DNA of 64,000 bases from Hormiphora californensis (Eukaryota > Ctenophora > Tentaculata > Cydippida > Pleurobrachiidae): NCBI GenBank assembly GCA_020137815.1, contig CM035355.1:2233231-2297230 (forward strand), in the 5' to 3' direction. The notes beneath the pieces are model-generated. The model saw nothing but the letters and a program-made list of their open reading frames with translations, was not told the DNA's origin and made no database searches. The translations under genes were made by a program, and so were the position numbers. This document shows, one piece after another, positions 38,343 through 50,700 of the stretch. Positions within the stretch are counted from its first letter, which is position 1; the number at the start of each line of letters is the position of its first letter.

Positions 38343-39290
38343 TTGTGTTGAAATTGATTTTATCCTAACCTAAACTATTCGTGTTAATTGTAACATGACG
38401 TTTATATGACGTCATGGTTTCTTTCACTGCCACGTGAATCAAATCTTCTGTTGAGTCGGCTGATAGCTACACCGATCTCCACTCATAATGCATGATTCAA
38501 TGAATCATATTCATTCTCACTATCCTTTCTAGATTTGCTAAATCCAGCCTTTCTCATTAACTCACAGTGGGAGATCATTGAAACACCTAGATAATAGATC
38601 ATACCAGTTACGCTCCAGTTGCAGATTGGAGGCTGGCTCCAGTTTCTGGCGCCAGCCTCCAGTCTGCAACTGGCGCAAGCTGGGAGAGTCCCTGTGCGCG
38701 CCAAATCTTCGTTGACTAGCAGGGTTTTCGATTTGAATTGCATGTAAAGTAGCGCGCGCGGCAGTGTCAGCAGTGTCAGCAGGGGCCTGCTTCATTGTAA
38801 CTGACATCAGTCGCAAAATCTCTAACTGGACCCTTAGGGTCCAGTTAGAGATTTTGCGACTTACCAGCTACCGGTCTCTGTTCCTACTATTTCCCGTATA
38901 CTAACCTGTAATTTAACCTCCTTTTAATACAATCTTACCGATAACTAACCAGCTCTCTATTAGGAATGTACAATTTCCCGTATCAGTAAACATACACACA
39001 CATTGAGCAGGCTCAATTTAGCTAATCACTGGCGGGGTATGGGGCTGAGGCACTGGCAAGATATAGTGGGATCGCTACTTCCCACATCTCATGTGTATTC
39101 TGAATTGCAAATTTAAAAGGGTTGGGTGGTCTCTGGGACCGTCTAGACTTCGCTCCCTGTTAACATGCCAGAACCAGGGGTCCATCTAGCTCTCATACGC
39201 ATTCGGCCATTACTTTCCCAACCAGTAGTACTGGATTTCACATCCTCTTATACTCCATCAGGATGATTTTCACATCCTTCTTATGACTCC
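38343..39290. other. Intergenic with two hairpins
   Basis: Contains an inverted repeat at about 38612-38672 (CCAGTTGCAGATTGGAGGCTGG against its complement) and a perfect 53-bp palindrome at 38809-38861 (AGTCGCAAAATCTCTAACTG and complement around a single T at 38835). No gene was recognised. Confidence 0.7.
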
Positions 39291-40757
39291 CAAACCCCCC
39301 CCTTTAAAAAAACCTTTTTTTAAAAATTTCCCGAATTTTTTTTTTTTTGGGGGGTTTTTTTCCCCCCATTTTTAATTTTTTAAAAAAAAAAAATTTTTTT
39401 CCCCCCCGGGTTTTTTCCCACGGCCCCCCCCAAACCAAAAAACCCCCCCGGGTTTTTTTTTTTTGGGGGGGGGGGGCCCCCTTAAAACCCCCTTTTTTAA
39501 AAAAAAACCCCGGGGGGGGGGGGAAAAGGGGGGGGAAAAAACCCCCCCCAAAAAACCTTTTTAAACCCGGCCGGGGGGGGAACCCCCCAAAAAAGGGAAA
39601 AAAAAATTTTTTTTTTGGGGGAATTGGTTTTTTTAAAAATTTTCCTCCCCCCAAAACCCCAAAAACAAAAAAACCCTTAAGGGTTTTTTTTAAGGGCCCC
39701 CTTTTTAAAATTTTTTTTCCCTTTTTAAAAAAAAAAATTTTGGCATTTTTTTTTTTTTTTTAAAAAAATTTGGCCCTTTTTTTTCCCGGGGGGAAAGGGC
39801 CGAAAAAAAAAAAAAGGGAAAAATTTTTTTAAAATTTTTTTTAAAAAAAAAATTTTAAAAAAAAAACCCCCCCCAAAAATATTTTTTTTTTCCCCCCTTT
39901 TTTTTTCTTTTTTTGGGGCCCCCCAAAAAAAATTTTTTGGGGGGGGGTTTCCCGGGGGGGGGGTTTTTTTATTTTTTTTTTTTTTCCCCCCCCAAAACCC
40001 CCCCCCTTTTTTTAAACCCCTTTTTTTTTCCTTTTCCCCCCCCCTTTTCTCCCCTTTTTTTTTCCCCCTTTTTTCCCCCCCTTTTTTTTTTTTCCCCTTT
40101 TCCCTTTTTCCCCCCCCTTTTCTTTTTCCCCTTTTTTTTTTTCCCCCCCCTTTTTTTTTTTTTCCTTTTTTTTTCCCCCCCCCCCTTCTTTTTTTTTCCC
40201 CCTTTTTTTTTTCCCCCCTTTGGGGGGGGGGGGGAAAAAAATTTTTTAAAAAAAAATTTAAGGTTTTTTTAAAAAAAACCCCTTTTTTTTTTTTTTTTAA
40301 AAATTTTTTTTAAAAAAAAAAGGGGGTTTTTTTTTTTTAAAAAAATTTTTTTTTTTAAAAAAAAAAAAAAATTTTTTTTTTTTAAAAAAGGCCCCAAAAA
40401 AAACCCCCCCAAAAAAAATTTTTCCAATTTTTTTTCCCCCCAAAAAAAAAAAAAAAAGGGGGGGAATAAAACCCCCCCCCCGGGGGGGGGGTTTTTGGGG
40501 GGGGGGGGGTTAACCCCCCAAGGCCCCCCTTTTTGGGGTTTTTTTTTTTGGGGGAAAAAAAATTTTTTTTTTTTTTTTTTAAAAAAAAAACCCCGGGAGG
40601 GGGTTCCGGGGGGGGAAAAATTTTTTTGGGGGTTTTTTGGGGTTTTTAAAATTACTGCTGCAGTACCCCAACTCCTGCTAAATGACAACATCCCCCCCAA
40701 GGGTTTTTTAAAGAGGATTTTTAGCCCGGCTTTTCCCCAGCACGCCATCCCCCCCTA
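39291..40757. other. Homopolymer-smeared, probably faulty sequence
   Basis: For about 1.45 kb nearly every base occurs in runs of 3-20 identical bases (for example long G, T, C and A blocks in succession), quite unlike any other part of the window. Order and abruptness of the edges suggest a failed consensus or base-calling artefact. Frames through it (poly Pro/Phe/Lys/Gly) should be ignored, and its length is unreliable. Confidence 0.9.
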
Positions 40758-41295
40758 ACCTCCATCACCGTCCCAACCTGTTTAAAACCAGTAGTCTAAT
40801 GGGGTTTGGGGGTGGTTCGTTTTGGATCCAGTTGTCCAGGCGGAGACTAAGGCTGACCCCTACCTGTGGCACTTCTATGCCCCGGTTTGGTCACGCACTG
40901 AAGATACTGAATACAGTAGAACAGGTGAGGTTGTCTACTTCTGTACCTCTCTCGTTCTTCAGAAATATCCTTTGTGCGCTGGAAAGGGAGGGGTAACGTT
41001 ACTAACGTACTTCCACCCATATTAAGAAAAAAAAAACACGCCCCTTTTTGGGGCCGTGGCATTGTCACATTGCTACATTGGGGGGGGGCAGTTGGGAAAC
41101 ATTCCTTCCCCTTTCCCCTTTCCCCTTTTCACTCTTTTCTTTGGCCCCAAAACTTTGGGAAAAAAAGCCGTATATTTCAAAAAATTGCCAAAAAATATAT
41201 TTTTCCCCTTTTTTAGAGAGGAAAACTGTGGGAAAAGGGGACACCACCACCTACTGTCATTCCCCCTTTACGGCCCCCCGAAGATTTTCGTACGA

Positions 41296-43795
41296 AATGC
41301 CTTTGGTCAATAATGCCTACAGGGGGATATAGGCATTAAAAATTTGGGTTTTAGGAAAAAACCCTCAAACCCGGGAATAAGCCACGGTGGGCCCAAAATG
41401 CCTTTCGAAAAGTACGATAATGCCTACGATCAATAATGCCCACATTATTGATTTAATTTGGGTTTTAGGCAAAAGCATCAATTTATTGTTGATATGGGCG
41501 ATAATGCTACAGGGTGGGGGATGGGGTGTAGGCAAAAAAAGCGCCAATATATTGTTGATATGGCGGATAATGCCTACAAGCGTTCAAATCATATCCCGAT
41601 TTTGGTAACGTGACATGAGGGCGGACCAAACGATATAGGAGATATGGTCGGTTAGTTATTGGAGTAAACCGATTGACATGAGAGCTCCTCTAATCGGTAA
41701 GGCTTAAGCTCTCAGTCTCGTCGGATGGATACGTGATATGGGCGGTTCATCTAACGGCTTGTTACAACGATTAGAGGAGCTCTCATGTCTCATTCACTAT
41801 GCAATCGGTTGGACCTACGACTCCTCCTCCTCCTCTTCCTGCTAACCTACCCCCTACCCACCACCTACCCCTCCTCCCTCCGCCTGACTACACCTACCCT
41901 ACCTACCCCTCCTCTCCGTACATCCTTCTCTCAATTCCTGACTGGTGCTAAAGGTGGACGACAGGCCGCCTATAAGGATACTCTACTGTGGAAACAGGAA
42001 GACCCAGAAAGTCCAGCACTGGGCCTGCAAGGACCGGAAACAGTACACACCAAACTGTACGGGACGACAAACTACCACCCTCGATGAACCAGTTGGAGTA
42101 GTAAAGGAGACCCCGCACACCCATGACCCCCTCCATCCAGACAACATCGGCAAATGCCTTCCTCTATGACTCCGGCAAGTTACTACCTCTTCATCTGACG
42201 CCCCTGCGAAGCTGGTAACCAGTCTACTAGGCGGGACCCCCCAGGACGCCATCCATGAGCTGCCTGACCTAAAAAAGCTCAAGAGAAAAGTTACTACAAG
42301 AGGAGACTGGAGAGAGGATAACCCCTGATTGAAGATACATGCGCTACAGAGTTTTCCTACTCTTCTTCATGGGACGGCTCCATATATTCTCGGACACCAC
42401 CACCTCCCTCAACCGGCGTGTTATTGCAATGGCCTCCACCAACACCCTCGAAGTCCTCAACCAACACCACTCCACCTCTATCTGGATGGAACTCTAACGG
42501 TGGCACCCCAAAACACTTCCGGCAACTTGGTCGTCTGCGGCCATGTATGTGGAAGCTCCGAGGCTATCCTTTGGCCTACTATGTCCGGAGGACCAGACTA
42601 CCTCTTTCTACTCCACTCTGCCTGGAAGGAAAAATCAAAGTGCCTGCCCCGCCTAAACATGGACACCATACTCTGTGACTTTGAGCAGGCCGAACATGGA
42701 GCCATCAATCTTACACTTCCCTATGATGCAGACATACGGGGCTGCCTATCCACTGGAAGCAAGCAGTTACGGCGACACCTAATGAAGCTCCAGGACTACC
42801 CCTCTGACCCGGTGCTAAGCTGGAGCTGGAAACTCTGTTTGGACTGGCAATTCGTTCCTGTTGGCGAGGGTGGTGGACTCCTGGGGAAACTACTCTAAAC
42901 TGAATCTCACCATCCAAGCAGCGCGCGGGAGTATTCCTAGACTACTTTGAAGCCACCGGATCCTTTCACCATCTACCCTATCCGGAGTTGTGAACATGTT
43001 CCAGACTGTCCTAGACGGAGGTCCCCCGTACCAACAACCACCGGAGGGGAACAACAATGCCTTGAAAACGCTTCATCGGTTGCAGTAATCCCTCTGGTGG
43101 ACTCCTGGCGGACGCCCTCGACCCAGTTCAATCAACAGGCCGAACTACACACATCGAGCACTGCCTCACTGGAACGTTCCTGCCGCTAAGAGGAGGAAGA
43201 AGTATCGGGACCTGAGGAGAGGATCAGAAAGCCATCAGTAACTACGGAATGTCGGACTTGCCTTACTGCAGATCTTTGAGCAGACATTGGAAAAAATTCA
43301 GTGTATTTCAGTTGATTCAGTTTTATATAATGAACTAGCATGTTTATAGTATATAATGTATCTTCTACCATCGTCTCTTACTAACAACCCTTTCTCTTGC
43401 TACTCTTCTATTCAGTCTCTTTTCTATCTCCTATATTATTTCTATATATTGAAATATGGATAGAAAAGAGAATGAAAGATTGCATGCAGTTGACAACTCG
43501 TAAGAATATCTGATCGGTAAATATATATACCGAATCGAGATATCCTAGCGAGTTGTCAACGCAATGCAATACTGCCACACCCTGAGGTGGAGGGTAGGCA
43601 AACTGCTCGTAGGCATTAGTGTCAACATCAGTGGTTAAATCACAGTTTTGCCTACATGGTAGGCATTATGTACCGTAGGCAAAACTGCGGTTTACCCCCT
43701 GGTGTTGACGTAATGCCTCAAGACCAGTTTGCCACCCCCACCTCTAATTAGGTGTTTTAGGGTGTAGGCATTATTGACCGTAGGCATTATTGTAT
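41296..43795. mobile_element. MULE-type DNA transposon, decayed, with matching ends
   Basis: Near the left end GGTCAATAATGCCTACA (about 41303) and near the right end its complement TGTAGGCATTATTGACC (about 43753) face each other. Further aggcatta motifs are repeated inward on both sides. Between them lies the frameshifted FLYWCH/transposase remnant. Further inverted repeats are at 41667-41696/41768-41789 and 43484-43570. Long or repeated sub-terminal motifs fit MULEs. Exact ends and target duplication were not determined. Confidence 0.6.
41785..43260 (+). pseudogene. FLYWCH zinc finger + MULE transposase, multiply frameshifted
   Basis: Pieces in different frames follow the order of a FLYWCH/MULE protein. 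FLYWCH part: GGRQAAYKDTLLWK, then in the next frame GNRKTQKVQHWACKDRK and HTHDP. Transposase part: YLDGTLTVAP (usual DGTFKVAP), HFRQLGRL...GYPLAYYV, MDTILCDFEQAE (usual IMTDFExA), then DIRGCLSTGSKQLRRHL, LDWQFVPVGEG (usual LAFVPVDEV), and further on NNNALKTLHRL (usual NNxLEGxHR). At least three frameshifts and several stops are needed, so it is dead. Confidence 0.7.
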
Positions 43796-44709
43796 GCTAC
43801 CATTTGATTCTCAACAGTGCGGTCATCTGAGCTCAGATGGGTCGCGGCGCCAGACAGGCTAGGCTGTGGCAGGCTGAGGCCCCCTCTGAACTCTGAAGTC
43901 TGAATTTTGTGAATGTGAACACAGAGGTGTACGACGTCACACGTGCCGAAATCGGGTTGGTGCCACCAAACAGGCCAGGGTCCAGAACGGTGTACTTGTG
44001 ACTGAGCGACACTGACCACAGACCATTCTTCAATTTAGATTCAATATGACACAATACAAGATAAACTCTGTAAAATGTTGGCGAGATTGACACCCTGCAA
44101 AGCAGAAAGAGGTAGCAATGGTAAAGCACGCAGTTCACGAAAACAGCATGGGGTTCTCAAAGGCACCATAAACTTGGCTCTCAGTTTATATAGTTCTGCT
44201 AATGACTCAAGATATCCTGCTGACTCTGAAGCTCCCCGTCTGATGATTGTCTGTATTTTACACTGCAGTGGATCTCATTCGCCAAATCTGATGCTTTCTG
44301 AAAACATGAATCAAGTAGTATAATTGCAACAATAGGTAAGTGGTTATTTTTCTTAGGCATAGAACAAATTGAAAGTCATTGGCCTTGTTACTGAATCCTA
44401 GTGGGTCCTGGATCCCAGTTCCCCATCCAAAATTCCTCTAACTAATTTAATTTTTAGATGTGTGTCCCGGGGACACTGTCCCACTCCCACCTCCGGCCCT
44501 CTTCCCTGGGAAACTTCCTAGCTTCCCCTCCCCATGCCTCTAACTCCTATTGGCCCCTTACTTGCTCTTCCCCATGGAGATGAGCTACTGCTAGTTTCCC
44601 TCTCCAACCCTTGATTTCTCTATACTCCCTATCTCCGGCTATCTTTATCATTACCTTTTGTAGTTGACTATCCACCATTACATTTCTATCGGTGAGAGTG
44701 CACATGGTG
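43796..44709. other. 3' flank of PLC-gamma, no gene seen
   Basis: Contains one copy of a dispersed motif cagatgggtcgcggcgccagacagg (43834-43858) that recurs at 50524-50549 and 62649-62673. No exon was recognised. Confidence 0.55.
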
Positions 44710-47700
44710 TTAATGCTGCCTCCGCCGGCCAATGGATACCGGATGAGAGACACGCAGGTCCAGTTCCTCACTATACGCGTTGTGTAGGATCACCGACCTG
44801 TAACCTGGACATAGAGGGATTGTTAAGACAGAGAGGGAGGGTGATCGGGGAGGAGAGACAGGAGACTGTAACCTGGACAGCGAGGGACAGAGAGAAGGAC
44901 AGAGAGGGACAGAGAGAGACTGAGAGACAGAGAGAGGGACAGAGAGGAAGGGTAAGTACACCGACCTGTAACCTGGACAGAGGAAGAGGGTGAGTCTCAA
45001 CGAGACAGACAGGGAGGGTGAGGGTGATTGGGATGATTTGGGGAGGAGAGGTCCTCCCTGTAAGTACTTGTTGAGTAAGTACAGCACGTAGCAGGATCGG
45101 GAGGGTAATGTGTGTATTTGGGCACTATACGTGCAGTGGGAACAGTACAGGGCAACACCAATTTGCAATTTGCAAGTTGAGAGAGCCACAAACTTTAACT
45201 TGTTATCACTGCACTGCACATTGGCGCATTGCATGCAATAACAGCTGTGATAACAAAATCCAAATTCTACGATCTCTCAAATGGGATAACCATGAAGGCA
45301 GTGAAATGATTATTTTCTCAGGTGGTTGAGTAGTTGGAGTGTATTATGTATTAACTTATATTGCGCCTTCCTCCCTCCCTCTAAGAAAAATAGAAATTAG
45401 AAAGTTTGATGCATGTCTGATGTAGCCGACCCTTTTTTTATTGTTGCGATATAGGGCGTTCAGTTCGGGTCGGTGCCGCAGACAGACAGGTTCTGAAAAT
45501 TCAGAACCTTTGTTTGTGTACATTCAGACTAAAAGTAACAAAAAGACCCAGTTTTGTGTTTCACATTCCATGGTTTGTCTCAATTCCATCTAGTCGCCTA
45601 CTCTATGTCAGTATTTCAGGAAATATCACGGTATAAAATGTACGATCATTCGCTGTATGACTAGAATTAAAATGTATTGCCATGTGGGCGTTTTGATATC
45701 CAACACCGATTACACATTGTACCAGTGACAGCTTGAGTTGGTGTTTGTGCAGTCCCGATATCTCTAGCTAATTAGGGCTGCATTCCGACACCACGTGACT
45801 TTACTAACAGTCACGTGTCTTGACTAACAGTCACGTGACTTTACTAACAGTCACGTGACTTTACTAACAGTCACGTGTCTTGACTAACAGTCACGTGACT
45901 TTACTAACAGTCACGTGACTTTACTAACAGTCACGTGTCTTGACTAACAGTCACGTGACACCCTACACGTGTCTGCAGTTCCAGCCAGTGTAACACGTCA
46001 CGGCAGTCAGCTTATCACTAATTGGGGCAGCCACATACCAACTGCAGTCTGCTAATTGGGGCACATACCAATACTGTCTCATCTTACGCCCTCTTTCCCA
46101 GACCCCAATAATTAGGGGCATTAGTGGGGCTCCAACTGCAAGGGGAGAAGGGTTATAAAACAGGTCTCATTTCCCCCAAACATATCAATCACTGTCTTTC
46201 TTCACAGCAAAACAGCTCCTACTACTCCAACACCACTTCAGCTGAACTCTCTGTGATACTACTTCATCTGATCTCCAACAACCAACCAGCAGCAACTACT
46301 CCTACCAGCCCCTAACTGTTATCCAGCCTACTGATCTCTGAACACAGCAGCTCCTACTACTCAGCTGATATCTCTCTACCACGTGCCTCCTGATCTCCTG
46401 ATCCCTACCACTGCCACCATGTACGGGAAAACCCGAGCTACCGAGATATTCACGGACCACTACAGCCTCATCGAGAACATCGGAGCGGGCGGATATGGAA
46501 CTGTTTGGACTTGTCTGGACCGGGTCACGAAGGAGAAGTTCGCTGTGAAAATTGTACCTGATAAGAAGTGCTGGAGGAAAACTTGGTAAGTTCTATCCCA
46601 TTCCATCCCCCAACAACCCCATCCCCTGATCCCGAACTCAACCCCTGTTGATACCCCCTTTGATCAGACCCCCTCCCTATCCCACATGACACCCCCACCT
46701 TGTTATCGGACCTCTCCCTAACCATAACCCCTTTCTAACACACCTCCCTAAAACCACATCCCCTTATTGTTTCAGACCCCTCCCTAACTCCTTTCAATAT
46801 CCACATGAACAACCCCCTCGTAACCAACACGGAACAAAAAACAACTAGGAAAGAAAAAAAAAGAAAAAAAAAGAAATTAAAAAACAAAAAAGACAAACAA
46901 AAAATAAAACCGAAAGAAAAAACAAAAAAGAAAAAAAATAATAGAAAACAAACACACTAACAACATAAAGAAAAAAAACAATCATAAAACATAAAGCATA
47001 AGAAAAAAAACTACATAAATAAAACCTAACATACAAGAAAAGAAACAAAAAAAACATAAAGAACACACCTACACCCACACATCCCTAACCCACCCTCCTA
47101 ACACACCCTCTACCCACCCTCCCTAAACCCACCCTCCCTAACCCACCCTCCCTAACCCACCCTCCCTAACCCACCCTCCCTAACCCACCCTCCTAAAACC
47201 CCCTCCCTAACCTCCCTAACCCACATGGTGACCTAACCCCGTTATTGATAAGACCCCCTTCCTAACCCCTCTTTCTCTATCTCCAGGTGTGACAAATTCC
47301 AGCTGCGTGTCCCAGACGAGGTGGCCCTGTGGTTACCCCTCCAGCACCCAAATATCACCAAACTACATGAGGTTAGTAGAACACCCCTCGATCAATTAGC
47401 CCCGTTACTTCTTGTGCAACAGTGCCGTCTCTAACCCCCATCTCGAAACCCCGATCTCTAATCAATCCCCCATTTCTAATCAATCCCCCGCTGATCTAAT
47501 CCCGATATCCCCCGATCTACTACCGTTTCTAACCCATGTAACCCCTCACCAGGTGTTCTACGATGAAATCTCTCGATACTGGGCCATTGTGATGGACTAT
47601 GATTCCGATTTTGAAGATCTGTTCAACTACATTGACCGAAATGGACCCCTCTCCAGCACTGTTTCAGCCCACATTACACGACAGGTACAGTTGCTCAGAA

Positions 47701-50700
47701 CAATTCACATCCCCGATACCGATGCTTCTCGATCTTTTTACTTCCAGTCTCACTAAATGTTACCCCCTGGCCCTTCCCCATTCCAATAATTTCTAACCCC
47801 CTATCCCCCCAGGTTATCAAAGTTGTCCACTACCTAGTTTCCTCTGGAATCGATCACCGCGACATCAAGGACGAGAACATTCTATACAACCCCAAAACAC
47901 GACAGGTTGGTGTTCATTTCATTCTCTCATTCTAACTCATTAAGGGTACACCTGGCGTTTTTCATCATCGAGTGCCCAACCAAATGACTTCACCAGGGTT
48001 TAGGTCATACAAATCGGACCTCAAATATGCAATTTTAGCCCTAAAGTCGAATTCATATTTTTGCTAAAGCCTATTTTCAAAGTGGCGTTTTTCAATTTTT
48101 GTTGGAATTTTTAACTCAGGACCACTTTTTGAGATAGAAACATTAAATTCTTGGAATTTGAAGAGAATATAAAGGTGAATAGCCCAAAGAAGGAATTTTT
48201 GAAATGGAGCTTATTTCTGGCCATGAGAAGGTTTACTTTTTTGCTTCTTTGAACACGCTGGCTGAGAATGTTCCCATGCTTCATTAGAGATGAAAATCTG
48301 GAAATAGTTGCTCAAAACGATTATCTATGTGGCCCAAAAATTTTGGAACTTTCCCGCCAAAGATGTCGTGTACAGAGCTTGTTTTGTGAAACCCGTCTTT
48401 TTGAAAAAGAGAAGAATTCCCTGTATCTCCAAAACGGATGATCGTAGAGACCTGGGACCAAGCTAATCGATTCAGAAGGTCCGATTTTGGGGGGGTCTTT
48501 GAGAGACATTTTGCTCCTACTCCAACCGTTTTTGCTGTAATTGCAAAAAACCAATTCTATGAAAGGGGGAACAACTATTCCAGTAGCCTGCTTCGGGCTG
48601 ATTTCCCCTTACTTGCTGATACCTTTTTCGCAATTACACGCAAAAACGGTTGGAGTAGGAGCAAAATATCTCTCAGAAGACCCCCCAAAATCGGACCTTC
48701 TGAATCGATTAAGCTTGTCCCAGGTCTCTACGATCACTCGTTTTGGAGATACGGGAATTCCTCTCTTTTTCAAAAAGACGGGTTTCACAAAACAAGCTCT
48801 GTACACGACATCTTTGGCGGGAAAGTTCCAAAATTTTTGGGCCACATAGATAATCGTTTTGAGCAACTATTTCCAGATTTTCATTCTAATGAAGCATGGG
48901 AACATTCTCAGCCAGCGTGTCAAAGAAGCAAAAAAAGTAAACCCTTCTCATGGCCAGAAATAAGCTCCATTTCAAAAATCCTTCTTTGGGCTTATTCACC
49001 TTTATATTCTCTTCAAATTCCAAGAATTTAATGTTTCTATCTCAAAAAAAAGTGGTCCTGAGGTTTAAAAATTCCAACAAAAATTGAAAAAAACGCCACT
49101 TTGAAAATAGGCTGTAGCAAAAATATGAATCGACTTTAGGGCTAAAATTGCATATTTGAGGTCCATTTTGTATGACCTAAACCCTGGTGAAGTCATTTGG
49201 TTGGGCACTCGATGATGAAAAACGCCAGGTGTACCCTTAACTCTGTTAAATTGCCTGATCTGAAATAAGATAATTAGAAAAGTTTGCTCCAATATTTGAC
49301 TTCATTGACCTGCCCACCAACTAACACACCATCTCTCTCCCTTGCAGATAAAACTCCTTGACTTCGGATCAGCCTCCAAAATGCCAACAGAACCGTACAA
49401 CAGCTACCAGGGAACGGACGTCTACCTCCCTCCAGAGTACTACATCCACAAGAAATACGAAGCCCTCCCCGCTACCGTGTGGACCATTGGCTGCCTAGTC
49501 CACTGCCTGATCGCCGGGGATTGTCCCTTTACCACCACAGAGGAGATCCGAGATTTTGTTTGTTTGAGGTGGCTTGATGATGGTGATGAGCAGGCTAAGA
49601 GTTTCATTGACAGTTGTTTGAAGGTTGTGCCTGGTGAGAGGTTGCACATTGCAAACCTACTGCGACACCCCTGGTTTAGTGAGGGTGCTAGTGATGGACC
49701 TGCTAGCAGGACAAGATCTAGATCCTCAACTGCAGCAAGGACTGTCGGGTCTATCAGTGTGTGAAAGAGAACAATATTATCAGATCTATTTGTGTTAGAG
49801 ATGTTCGTCAAGCTAGATGTGTGTATACAAAACTACTAACTAGTATTAGAGTGGAATATAGCTCAGATATAGCTCAGATTTTGTATATTTTATCTGGTTC
49901 AGATGTGAGATGGTTAGTTTATGAACAAGGTTCAAATTGTTCTTTGAATTGATCGTATCCAGGTTTTGAGGGTCTGTGCTCTCCCCTAGGTGTGTCAGAG
50001 CCCTACTAGGTGTGTATAGCCCTACTTTTTCAGGGATATATGATTTGTAAATTGGAATTGCTTTTTATCATTGCCCAAATTGTTAACAGTTGTGTATTAC
50101 TTTGTCAAATGCTCGGAACTTCTGCACAGCTTGAACCAGGTTCACTCTGCTATAACTTTCTTACATACTCCATACCATACATTGGTCACTAAACTGGGCA
50201 CGACAACCAACATACCTCGACTCACTCGGTACAATTCGGGCACGGTACCACACTGCACTACCACCTTTCACCGCTCAGATCCATTTGAACCAGTTCACAA
50301 ATTACTAACCTTGTCTCATGTAGTCGACTGGCACACACCGCTGTCCCAACATCTCCCCACTCCCTGAGCTGTAAAGGGCAAACTGGAGGATCTCAAGCTG
50401 GGGGTAATCAACCCGGAACCGGAACACGTCTTCTCGGTCTTTGTACCATTTAGGACACAAACCTGAGGGATAGTTGGCATACATGGCTGTATCTATCAAT
50501 ATTTGCTATCAGGGCCCAGACCCTCAGATGGGGTCCGCGGCGCCATACAGGGCCCTGCAGGGTCATCTAGAGGGGGAGGGGGGTGGTAATCATTTCAACT
50601 TTTGGTTTCAGTTATACCTCCACTGCGATCCACAGTTGATTTCTTTGTTTCATCAGCATTCCTCCCTACTCCGTGTTTAGTGATCGTTACATAGCAACCA

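Noticed and set aside
39304-40758. Open frames rich in Phe, Pro, Lys and Gly
   Set aside because: Products of the homopolymer-smeared segment, which is probably not real sequence.
40822-41025. Frame DPVVQAETKADPYLWHFYAP as a gene fragment
   Set aside because: Short, beside the faulty block, no family recognised and no splice signals that make a longer model.
45791-45959. CRISPR-like regular repeats
   Set aside because: Repeats and spacers are one continuous 20-bp tandem unit in an animal genome, with no unique spacers or cas genes.
47090-47215. Telomere-like CCCTAA repeats
   Set aside because: The units are irregular CCCTCCCTAACCCA within a kinase intron, not TTAGGG arrays.
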